From: Craspedostauros australis
Lineage: Eukaryota > Bacillariophyta > Bacillariophyceae > Mastogloiales > Achnanthaceae
DNA length: 64,000 nucleotides
NCBI GenBank assembly: GCA_026770025.1
Contig: JAMXDE010000016.1
Span: 1,116,001 to 1,180,000, forward strand
Reading direction: 5' to 3'
Shown here: positions 20,401-28,706 of the stretch, one piece after another
How the letters are laid out: every line of letters begins with the position of its first letter
How positions within the stretch are numbered: the stretch's first letter is position 1
Notes under the pieces: model-generated
Told to the model about the DNA's origin: nothing
Seen by the model: only the letters and a program-made list of their open reading frames with translations
Database searches by the model: none
Program-made: the position numbers and the translations under genes

Positions 20401-23143
20401 TACACTGCTCAGACTGCCAGTCGATCAAGCCAGAAAGGCTCTTGGAGTAATGGTGCGCCATGACGGAGTGCAACACGACAACGCGGAAATGTACACGCAG
20501 AAAGCTCGGAAATGGGCTGACGCAATACGACGAGGCGGGCTGCTCCGAGGGCAGGCAAAGGTAGCCCTGCACGCTACCATCATGAAAACCCTGGAGTATC
20601 CCCTGGCAAGCGCAACATTTACGAAAGCAGAGTCCGAAAGCATCATGCGACCCATGCTACAATCAGCGCTCCCGGCGACAGGAGTCCAACGAAACGTGTC
20701 TCGAGCACTAGTATTTGGTCCGCGGCGGCAATTCGGATTGGGTGTACCGCACATATATTATACGCAGGTCACACGACACGTCGAGGAAATCACCAAGCAT
20801 TGGAACCAGAGCACGATCACAGGAAAGCTGATGCGCAACGCCATGGGCACACTGGAACTACAAGCCGGCATGGACCAAGTGCTCACTAAGACGCTGAGCC
20901 AGTGGCAAGGAGTATTGCCAGACTCGTGGATGAAAGCAGTATGGGCCGAGCTCAACCATGTTGAGATCACCCTTCGGTTCGAAACGTCGCCGCTGAAACC
21001 ACCAAGGGAAGGCGACACGTTCATCATGGAGCGCATACTCTCTCTCAACCTGACCAAGGCGGAGCTCCAAGCAGTCAACCTGTGCCGAATGGCGAAACAG
21101 GTGCTGTGGGTATCCGACATAGCGAATGTCCAAGGCGACGAAGTGCTAGCGGCCTCCGTCTCTCCGGGGCCAACGCCTCTCCGGAATAGCAGCATGAGAT
21201 GGCCGCGAGTCGGAGAACCATCGCCACGGCAGTGGAAGGAGTGGTCACAGGCAGTCGGCCGATGCTTCCCATCCACCAGGGGGCCATCTAGAACGTTGTC
21301 CCCACCGCTCGGAGAATGGCGGAACTACGGCTCTCAAACCCCCCAATTCATGTATGATCCGGAAGCAGACAGAATCACATCCATCGACCAGGCGGGAGTA
21401 TATTACCGACGAGTCCCACGCAGGGGACGCAGGAGGGAGTACGCGCGAACCGTCGGCACCACCGCCCAGGGCACGCAACCAGTGGATGGCTACACCAGCG
21501 GACCAAACTTGGCAGTTACAGGAAGCTCCCCAGGTATCGCCTCCCAGCCGCCACCGCCAGTTCAAGACCTCGCGGCGAAGTTCCAGCATCTCTCGGACTC
21601 GTCAGCGTGGGCGATCGAGGCATGGGACATCGAGGGAGACGAGACAGTGCTCGGAGACGCCATCAAGGCCGGAACACTCACCGCATGCAGCGACGGTTCG
21701 GTAGCCGATGGGCTAGGAGCGGCAGGAGCAGTGATCACCGGCGAGGCCCACGACCAAATGGCCAAACTGTGGTTAACCTGCAGGACGCCACGCAGCAGCG
21801 ACACAATGCAGTCCCACAGGGCGGAGTTATCAGGTTTGTACAGCCTTATGGTGGCGATCCAATGCATATGCGACTCCCAGGGAGTTGCGTCGGGGCGAGC
21901 AGTGGTCGGATGCGACAATGTCGGTGCGCTCAAGGCGCTGGATCCTACCTGGCACTTGACACCCAGGTCCTCCGATGCTGACCTAATGCGGGCTACGCGA
22001 AACAAGATGCTGCAGCTACCAATTAGCATTGAAGGACGGCACGTGAAAGGGCACCAAGATGACGACAAGCAGTGGCACGAGCTCGATGAGTGGGCAAAAA
22101 TGAACGTGGAAGCTGATAAATTGGCCGGGGCCCAGCGGCGAGTCCGCGGTGGCGCCACGCCCTATGACGATATCATCGAAGGCGAGGAAGTATGCCTTTC
22201 CAGGCGTATGAAGATAACCTCGGTGCGTTATGAACACATAGCCGAGGAAGGTCTGACCAAAGCAACATTCGAGATATTGAGAAACAGACAAGTGGTGGAC
22301 CGAGCAGACGAAGTCAGTTGGCCGGCACTGGGAAGGGCAATTACCGGCCTCGATCATGCCAACGCAATGCTGACGTTCAAATTGGTCACCGGCGAAGCAG
22401 CAGTGGGAAAACGAATGAAACAGTGGGGGCTACGGGCGTCCAGCAAATGCCCCAGTTGCAACGCTGAAGAAGTCCAGGCTCATATCTGGTCTTGCCCCGC
22501 CGAGCACAGGGCGGAAGCGACTGCCAAGCACCTGAAGGGAATCCGCATGTGGATGGCCAAATATCCAACCAGCCCGCAGGTCACCGCAGCCATAACAGCC
22601 ATGCTGCGAAGCCAACTGGCAGGCACAGTGCATCTTCAGGCAATGACTGCGAGCAAAGCGCTGACCGAGGCAATCGAGCAGCAGCGGCGAATAGGGAACG
22701 TGTCTCTTTCGCGCGGGCTGATCGGCACAAAGTGGGTGGAGTTACAAGCGGTGTTTCTGGCAAGCCAAGAATCGCGACGATCGCCCCTAAAGTGGGGGGC
22801 GGAGCTGGCCCGACGCATATGGAGAATAGCGTGGGAACAATGGCGGCTTCGGAACCATGACATGTTCAACGAAGCCGAGTCAGCCGAGCAGGAGATGGTG
22901 GAAGCCATGCGCGACAGGTCGGAAGACCTGGCAAGCATGCTCCAAGCCGACAATGCCGTCCATAAGCGTGTGCTGGCAGTACGTCCAGGATGCGAGTCCG
23001 ACGCTGCAAGCGTGGCGCTGTGGATGGAGCAGGCGGCGAGACTGCTGCGAACCAACCTAGCCACAGGCCCTCTGCTCAAGTGGATGCAAGTCCACTCGAA
23101 GACGGGGTTCCAATTGCACCGCAGGACCGAGCCCAACAAATGA
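17420..23143 (+). CDS. LINE ORF2: endonuclease, reverse transcriptase, RNase H
   Basis: The frame is open from 17420 (after a TAA at 17417-17419) to 23143; the first in-frame ATG is at 17729, inside the endonuclease domain, so translation must begin by a +1 shift from ORF1 or at a non-AUG codon such as GTG 17570. Counting residues from that GTG: AP-like endonuclease about 24-290 (LNVGC, FSEIGLNW, LGGDINM, IDGIWV, WDHRTAW); RT about 620-930 (FRTISLVEGDF, SNDAKSCYDRM, LLQGLGISPAGW, catalytic FSFVDDTDII near 858); RNase H about 1368-1518 with the D-E-D-D set (TACSDGS, HRAELSGL, GCDNVGAL, NVEADKLA); and a Cys-rich finger near 1627 (CPSCNAEEVQAHIWSCP). About 1,857 residues, long for the class. Confidence 0.93.
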   Translation, partial: GRSTLKQSLTTPGPPAQARQGANLKTNEGLEGGEASTPTSASPTDATGEEVRRNEHGLQVSHWGDNPRDKGHQAIRIGALNVGCLPEETGHWKNRDTWEWTKTMKLDMVLFSEIGLNWSKVAKRHSWHARIKGQFNSWRQTMAHNKQEKMGPIRQWGGTGCLLVGSAAGRHKTSEDDPRKLGRWSSMTLRGRNDKTVRIVSVYIPTKSGKGPRTVANQQAAWLESQGIETPPITVLLEDLANEIQKWHGQGETIILGGDINMKVTNSQMATMLHRQGLREAVLSKHPQKAPVPTHIRAETDRVIDGIWVSDSVVVQRAGYSKFGSWDHRTAWIEISGESIFGALSRPTKKFEGRQLQTNKPTTLLKYQKAVESGYDKARLPQRAATVLATVRHKPDPTDALIEEIESIDRERAEIMLQAEKGSRRVFAGRVPYSPTIKTAAMKKKFWEIAWKRRQGARVSARWYDRVKKQAGIRQPTAHLTQAELQQRRKVAHEQWRRVKRDALEHRRTFLEQRADEMAEVGNTSASTALAVLIAREETAETFRSIKRAIQGDSSGSKVTMVIATDSTGEERTYSKEQDVISQCMQANEQKYRQAYVTPLQTDSFKRSLEHGGIDHAARRHRRSMDQHAQALLEQLQSASLAPLWEEHRLEVPVKEHQQAWARARERTASGPSGLHFGTWKANAKVHEVATTDAAMREISLRTGYNLKRWLRCSDITLLKEEGNFRVNRFRTISLVEGDFNANLKKIGREMMSHAEANSLLPEEQYGSRKQRSAAEVSLNNRLTGDIIRSTGRTSFVCSNDAKSCYDRMAHVPLQLSMRGVGVPPTVGTSVIAAVEAMKHHVLTGYGLSRDTYPKKGSKLQGLLQGLGISPAGWVAMSSPLMKTMADKGYGFSTKHPVTNEDTKLVCFSFVDDTDIIHTIQADAANAEACMAEIQQVVDTWEGMLRATGGALEPRKSYWYLLAFKWSGKEWIHRGDEEVPGSINIRQPDSAERSTLLRLPVDQARKALGVMVRHDGVQHDNAEMYTQKARKWADAIRRGGLLRGQAKVALHATIMKTLEYPLASATFTKAESESIMRPMLQSALPATGVQRNVSRALVFGPRRQFGLGVPHIYYTQVTRHVEEITKHWNQSTITGKLMRNAMGTLELQAGMDQVLTKTLSQWQGVLPDSWMKAVWAELNHVEITLRFETSPLKPPREGDTFIMERILSLNLTKAELQAVNLCRMAKQVLWVSDIANVQGDEVLAASVSPGPTPLRNSSMRWPRVGEPSPRQWKEWSQAVGRCFPSTRGPSRTLSPPLGEWRNYGSQTPQFMYDPEADRITSIDQAGVYYRRVPRRGRRREYARTVGTTAQGTQPVDGYTSGPNLAVTGSSPGIASQPPPPVQDLAAKFQHLSDSSAWAIEAWDIEGDETVLGDAIKAGTLTACSDGSVADGLGAAGAVITGEAHDQMAKLWLTCRTPRSSDTMQSHRAELSGLYSLMVAIQCICDSQGVASGRAVVGCDNVGALKALDPTWHLTPRSSDADLMRATRNKMLQLPISIEGRHVKGHQDDDKQWHELDEWAKMNVEADKLAGAQRRVRGGATPYDDIIEGEEVCLSRRMKITSVRYEHIAEEGLTKATFEILRNRQVVDRADEVSWPALGRAITGLDHANAMLTFKLVTGEAAVGKRMKQWGLRASSKCPSCNAEEVQAHIWSCPAEHRAEATAKHLKGIRMWMAKYPTSPQVTAAITAMLRSQLAGTVHLQAMTASKALTEAIEQQRRIGNVSLSRGLIGTKWVELQAVFLASQESRRSPLKWGAELARRIWRIAWEQWRLRNHDMFNEAESAEQEMVEAMRDRSEDLASMLQADNAVHKRVLAVRPGCESDAASVALWMEQAARLLRTNLATGPLLKWMQVHSKTGFQLHRRTEPNK

Positions 23144-23202
23144 GAACGAAATCAACACAAGCAAACAAGTACAGAGCACCCATACTTCAGATTCCGTACC
23201 CC

Positions 23203-23223
23203 CTCCAGGTGTTCCACCTGGAG
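23203..23223 (+). promoter_or_regulatory. Perfect hairpin in the LINE 3' UTR
   Basis: CTCCAGGTG (23203-23211), loop TTC, then CACCTGGAG (23215-23223): a 9-bp perfect stem about 75 nt from the element end. 3' stem-loops recognised by the element's own RT are known in several LINE groups; that role here is inferred. Confidence 0.55.
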
Positions 23224-23291
23224 TTGAAAGGAGGCGGAGAAAAGCGTCGCCGACGCAGTCGCAGCATAAGACCGACTAATCTATGAGTTAT

Positions 23292-25496
23292 TTATTTATT
23301 CTCGGATAGGATGGATCCCATCATGTTCACCCATATTGGTCTGAGCACTCCTCGTGCAGTCCCTGAGAACAGTCGCATCCCCGCTTCCATTACTGCGTCA
23401 AAGATGAGCTGCTTTTGGATTATCAATGGTGTTGCTGTTGCGTTTGGAGTGACGCTGTGACGGAGGAGATAGTCGACACTGTTGGGATCCTCAATATCTG
23501 GGAAGTCGATATTCGCTGGATAGACGACACGCTCGTTTGGATTGAAGCTGTCGTCTGGATGGTCTTCGGTTTCGTCGCTGTCATCTTCGTCGAAGATGCC
23601 CGATCTGTTGTTCCCCGCCGCTGGAGGAGGCGGCGCCGCTGCGCGGTTCGTTTCGCCTTGGCCTTGATTGATGAAGGTTCCCGTTCTCTCGTATCTCCCA
23701 GCTTGAGGAGGAGGCAACTCGTCGCGGTTCGCCTCGTCGTCTTCATCTGCGCCGTCCTCGTCGGCGTCGTCGTCGTCGTCGTCATCGCTCATGGCCTCTT
23801 CGATGTCGCTATCGTTGGCCTCGTCGTCCATCTCAGCTTCGTCGCCGTATGAACCGATCAGGTCGTGCGTGTTGAAGCAGCATTCGTAGCTTACTTCGCG
23901 TCTTGGGTCCACCTCGTGGATGATTGGCTCCTCGCTGAGCCACTCCGGGACGATCTCATCGTCCCGCACTTCGTCGTCACTTCCGACGCACTCGAAGTTA
24001 TCGAAGAAGGAGTCTTCGATGTAGTCGTCGGACACCAACATGCAGAGCGGCATGTCCTTCGCAGAGAGTACCATCTCGTGTCCGCTCTTGTCGTGTCCTT
24101 GTGTTGCTGTGTTGGCCTGTTCGTCGGCCTTCTTCTTCTCGTTGAACTTCTTCTTTCGGCACTCCGCCTCGCGATGTCCGAAGATGCCGCAGTAGTTGCA
24201 CTTCCCGTTGAAGCCGCTTCCCTTGTTGCGCTTTCCGTTCATTTTGTTGTTGTTGTTGTTGTTTTTCTTGTTGTTCGATTTCTTGCGTTCTGGGCAATCG
24301 GCGGATCTATGACCATACACGCCACAGTTGTGACAAGTACCCTTGAAGTTACCGGTGCTTGTGAAGCCGGTGTCGTTGCTCTTCGTGTTACTGTCTTGGA
24401 AGTCGTCAACGTATGCCTTGCCTCCTCTGTGAGTGGCGTATGCAGTACGGAGTACTCCTCTGATCGTGTTGATGGTAATCAGTTCCGGATTGAACGTGAG
24501 TTGGTGTTGGAAGTTCACGATGTGAGTTCTGTATTCGTTACTCACCGTGCTGAGGATTTGCATGATCATTTCCTCGTCCGTGATCTCGTACTTGACATCG
24601 TGGAGACGCGATCGTAGACTCTCGAGTTGCGTGATGTAGATGTCGGGGTCCGTGTCTCTCTTCATCTTTTCATTGTTGAATTGGCGCTTGAGTTTGATCT
24701 TCGTCACCGCATCGGATGGTCGGAACTTCTCCGCGAGAACGTTCCACGCTGCGTGTGCGTCTCCTTCGGGGTAGTCGTCGGAGATGCATTGGTTGATGTA
24801 CTGGATGGCCTGCTTGCCTTTTCCTTTCTCTGCATCCATCATAAGGATCAGATCGCTGAAGCAGTCGCATCCCAGCTCGTAGATCTCTTCCATCGCTTCC
24901 TTGGCTTCACCGTCGGCTGCCGCGATCTCACTCACTGTTGGCACCTTGGTCTTGCCCAACATCACGTCTCTCGTCTTCTGTGCACGAGCGTATGCCTTCG
25001 CTTGGGACTCCCATGCGCTGTAGTCTTCCTGTTCACTGCTGAACATCGGCGCCTTGATGCGTCGCTTGTTCACGTTGGCTGATGTTGCCATGTTGATTCG
25101 TTGTTTCGTTGTTGGTGCGCTCGCGCCCTTGATTTTCGTCTGTTTCTGTGTTGTCGATTCTTCGATTTTCGCTTGTTGTTTCGCGAGGGTTGATTTGCTC
25201 ACAAATTCTCCTCCTGGTGGTGTCTCACTTTTACCACTCCGTTTGGTTGTGCGAATGCTCTCCGTCACACCAGTCTCCTCTTGCTTGTACGCCTTGAGGA
25301 TCCTCTCCTTCTCGCGATGTAGCCTTGCAGACCGTTCTTCTTCGGTCTCGTCGATGGCGCTTGCGTCTGCGCCTGATAGAACAGTAGCTGCGGCTGCTTC
25401 CTTCTCTTCTCGTGGTGGAGTCTCACTCGCACCTTCTTCTTGCTTGATAGTCGGGTTGGACAGAGGGATGTCTCTCAATTCCTCTTCCTCGCTCAT
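23292..25496 (-). pseudogene. copia-1 gag (5' part of gag-pol, ended by the LINE)
   Basis: 734 residues from the ATG at 25496. An N-terminal charged region is followed by a copia-type Gag domain (about 145-370, with AAWNVLAEKFRPSD, NNEKMKRDTDPDIYITQLES and QILSTVSNEYRTHIVNF), two CCHC zinc knuckles (CHNCGVYGHRSADC and CNYCGIFGHREAEC) separated by an Asn/Lys-rich linker, then long Asp/Glu-rich sequence. The frame ends in LINE sequence at 23292. Relative to copia-2 it has an extra acidic insertion before the junction and several percent divergence. Confidence 0.9.
23299..23316. repeat. Target-site duplication of the LINE (right copy)
   Basis: The second copy of the 18-bp sequence seen at 14929-14946; copia-1 gag resumes here. 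Confidence 0.95.
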
Positions 25497-25578
25497 TCAG
25501 CCTGCTGCTCTTGAATGATGTTCGTCTTCCTCGCACGATACGATTCGCAGGCTCGCCCTGATCTATCGTTTATAAACG

Positions 25579-26377
25579 TGTTGGCAAGTTCCGCGCATGG
25601 TAACCTACGATCGTGGAAGATGGTATTGGTTGATAGTCTTCTGTTTGCTATTTCACTACTTGGCTACTCCGATCCTCTCGGTGTACGCCCGTTCTCTTGC
25701 CCGATGCTCTCGGTGCTTCAATCTGTTTTGTAGATTCAGTCTCCGACTATGAGTCGGTACACGAGATGCTCTCTCGCTCTTCTCTGTATTCTCTCTCTCT
25801 CTCTCTCAACATCGTGTGCTCGTCGCGCACGATACTCCGTGTTCGACACGTACTCTGTATTCGACACTCCGTTCATTCAGTACTGGCTCCTACTCCATGA
25901 GTACTCGCCATTTGAAGTTCACCTTCTGTATCCATGATGCTGATGCCCTTCGGTCATCGGATCTTCACCTCCTGCTCTGACTTGGAGACAGATGTCGACG
26001 TGGTGACATGTTGACATCCTGTCGACGTCAGTAGGTGTCCTTCTGCTCTCCAGATGTCACGTTCCATTGGTGATGCAGTAGTCTGTCAGATGATATCGTC
26101 ATCTGAGGTTTAGTTGGGAAGTACCTCGAGATTCTCTTGGTACCATTGATGGATGGACGGACGATCTTCCAATTCTCTCAGAAATCGTCATTTGCAAATT
26201 TCCTCCACAAATCTTGCCCCTTTTCGTGTGTTCCATTTCCCCTGTAATTCTGACGAATCACAGTATACTATCGACACGAATGTAGTTATACCGTCCAAGT
26301 GTGTATGAGAGAATAGCGGGTGAACGATGCACATATACACGTACATCTTGATATATACTCACATGTACATCTCGACA
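25579..26377 (-). repeat. 5' LTR of copia-1 (LTR2)
   Basis: 799 bp with the same TGTTGGCAAG...ATCTCGACA ends. The sequence just inside it (ATAAACG and following) is the same in both copia elements and should hold the primer-binding site, but no tRNA match was recognised. Confidence 0.9.
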
Positions 26378-26472
26378 TTGTTCGTCGTAGTCTTGTACAT
26401 GTGGAACAGCTCATCTATGCTCGTTCTGCCACATTCGAATACTGGCACGTTTTCAAATATCACCCCTCCCAA

Positions 26473-27704
26473 TTAGATATTGTGACAAAGGCCCACCTTG
26501 TATGTGGTTGTGTTGCTGATGAAGGACACCATGCTGGCCAAGCTGTATGCGCTGACGTGATAGTCGTGAACAGCAGCACCAAGCACGTTGCCCTCGCGCA
26601 AGAGCTCGTAGTAGTTGCGCAGAGTGAGGAGCTGGCCCCGCGTGATGGTGTATTGCTGTGGCAAGAGGCCGAGACGCTGAACGTCAGGAAGTTCGCTCTT
26701 GTGTTGGGTGAGAAGGTTAGTGCACTGGCATGGCGAGGTAGACATGGCAAGAATGCACCTTGCTTTGCGTGCAATGTTTTTCTTGCCAACGAGGCAAATC
26801 GCGTAGAGGTTGGGAGCCAGCTTGATAGGCGGCAAGTCTACCCCCACGCGCACGAACACCACCACCTGTTCCATCTGAGGAATTGGCAAGTTCATTGCCA
26901 GAATCAGCGCTTTCCACAGCGCATTGGAGGCCACCGCGAAGATCTTCTTCGCTTTGCTCCACACTTGCTTGTTGGATTTGCGCCCCAACACAAATCCGCA
27001 ACGAGGAAATTTGGTCAGCACAGTCGCAAGGTTCTTCACTCCAAGCTCTTGCAAACCTTGTGGATGGTTTCAAACGCATCTCTCTTGTTCGTGTTGTGCT
27101 TGTTTTGGAATCTTCCCGCATTTGATTTCCTGCTCTTGATTTTGTTGCGTCCCTTGGGGCGGAAGGCTTCGTTGTCACCAGCCTTGCGGCATTGGATGCG
27201 CTTGCCTTTCTTTGCTGGTTGGATAGTCGGTGCGGGAAGGGGTGCGGGGAAAGCTGGAGGAGTCGGGACGCAGACTTTGACATGCACTTTTGTCCCAGCA
27301 TTGGAGCCCTGTCCAAAGGCCTGGACTGTGACCTTGGAGGTGTCAAGAATCATGCCATTTTCGGTGGTGATGTGCACACAGACGAAGAGCTTCTCGTTGG
27401 TTGCATTGAGTGTGCGATTTTGCTCGTGGTTGCCTAGGATCTCAACGTCACACTCGTTGTCGAAGGTCGCGCCTTCGAGCACAGGAGGGAGGAGCTTGTC
27501 TGTTGCAGAAGTTGGATTGTGCTGCTTACAATCCATATCCAATGGAGGCAAGAGCTTCTCAGCAGTAGACGGTGCGAAGAGTTCCTTGCAATCAATCGGA
27601 TCGGATGGGAAGGGACGCACGGATGGAGAGGAGGGAAAACGCTGCTTCTTGGAGGGAGAAGGATTGGCGTCCTTCGACGCAGCTTTCGTGGTAGAGACGG
27701 GCAT
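26473..27704 (-). pseudogene. Unrecognised gene interrupted by one frameshift
   Basis: Two minus-strand frames join at about 27036-27056. The first runs from the ATG at 27704 (MPVSTTKAASKD) to a TGA at 27036 and gives a Ser/Pro/Lys-rich N-terminus, a compact stretch (KLFVCVHITTENGMILDTSK, VTVQAFGQGSNAGTKVHVKV) and a basic region. The next frame continues with a globular sequence (VLTKFPRCGFVLGRKSNKQ, ALILAMNLPIPQMEQVVVFV, LLTLRNYYELLREGNVLGAA) to 26473. A single-base indel would make one protein of about 410 residues. No family was recognised. A longer plus-strand ORF over the same span looks like an antisense shadow. The gene ends about 95 bp from the copia-1 LTR. Confidence 0.5.
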
Positions 27705-28706
27705 GATGCTGATTGGTACTGATGGGTGGATAGAGAAAACTAGTAAAGATGGAAATGAACTGAGCAGGAGGAGTGCAAGAAGGTGACAATACAAGAACTA
27801 CATGAACATGCCACAAGCACAGCACACCACCGCAGAAAAGCAAAACTCGATTTGGCGGCAAAATGTGAGGAGATTGGTGACATGTGACGAGAGTCAAATT
27901 TGAATTTGAATGCCAACGTCAACTAACGGTTTGTTATTTCAAAAACGTGTTCGGACAGGCCGAACAATGGCGTCGCTGAAATGTCAAATTCCGTGCGCAA
28001 CCCGTCAAAATGTTTTCTCTCCCGAACGTGTCTGCGCACATTGCGTTGTTTGCATCGGAAAAGCTAATCAATCCCTTGCGATCATCACGGAGCATTGTGC
28101 ATATTCGACCAAGAGGACCGTAAATCTACAAAGGTGGATAAAAAACAATTAGACATTAAAGCAAAATCGGCGTCCACTACGATTCTTATATTTTTCTCTA
28201 GTTTATGAATATGTGCATGGTTTGGTTGAAATCCCCGTAAGTTGCAACCCCTCCAGGACCGACTGCAGGTCCCGTCACACAACCGGGTCTTATCGGACCC
28301 AAGACCAGAGTCTGTCCTGATTGGACAGAGGTACCTTCTCAGAATTCGGGACGGGCAAGAAAATTGGTTCCATGCCATCCGAAAACTGTGAATGAAGGGA
28401 AAACGGTTCTAAGTGTGACACAAATTTGATACAACAGAATTTTGACCAATATTTCCATTTCGAACGGAAATGTGAAAAATGTGAAGATTTCTGATTGGTC
28501 GACGGGTGTCACCATTGTTAGGAATACAATATAGCGTTGCGCTAATAGCACAGGGCTGTCCACCATTCCTCAAGTTCATCTGTTCATCGATTTATCGCAC
28601 ACAATAAGTGCCCCTGTGCCATCCACACAAACAAGTGCGAGTACACGAGCTGGTTGGATACAGCTACCGACAGATCGCTCCCCATCGTATTGGTAGCTCG
28701 CGAAGA
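27705..28706. other. Intergenic between divergent genes, no gene seen
   Basis: About 1 kb between the start of the frameshifted unknown gene (-) and the Nudix gene (+). No supported ORF, RNA gene or repeat. It could hold promoters for both. Confidence 0.5.

Larger units (their letters stand above)
14947..23298 (+). mobile_element. Full-length APE-type LINE with RNase H, nested in copia-1
   Basis: An 8,352-bp non-LTR retrotransposon inserted in the opposite orientation to its copia host. The 18-bp target duplication, absence of LTRs, two ORFs and a short TTATTTATTTA 3' tail instead of poly(A) define it. About 130 bp of 5' leader precede ORF1. Both ORFs are undisturbed, so it appears recent and perhaps competent. 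The combination of an AP-like endonuclease, an RT with an FVDD catalytic motif, a C-terminal RNase H and a CCHC-like finger places it among RNase H-bearing LINEs; the exact clade cannot be assigned by eye. Confidence 0.95.
10059..26377 (-). mobile_element. Ty1/copia element copia-1, split by a nested LINE
   Basis: Transcribed leftward: 5' LTR 25579-26377, gag 25496-23292, then the LINE at 14947-23298, then protease-integrase-RT-RNase H down to 10878, then the 3' LTR. Without the LINE and its target duplication it is about 7.95 kb, like copia-2 (7.87 kb). The domain order PR-INT-RT-RH is the copia order. It is inactive because of the insertion and a TGA in pol. The flanking pentamers (CCGTT on the left, TTGTT on the right) do not match, so no target duplication is seen. 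Similarity to diatom CoDi elements is inferred from memory. Confidence 0.9.

Noticed and set aside
26320..27786. A 488-residue plus-strand ORF beginning inside the copia-1 LTR
   Set aside because: It lies antisense to the more protein-like minus-strand frames, begins in LTR sequence, and has no recognisable domain.
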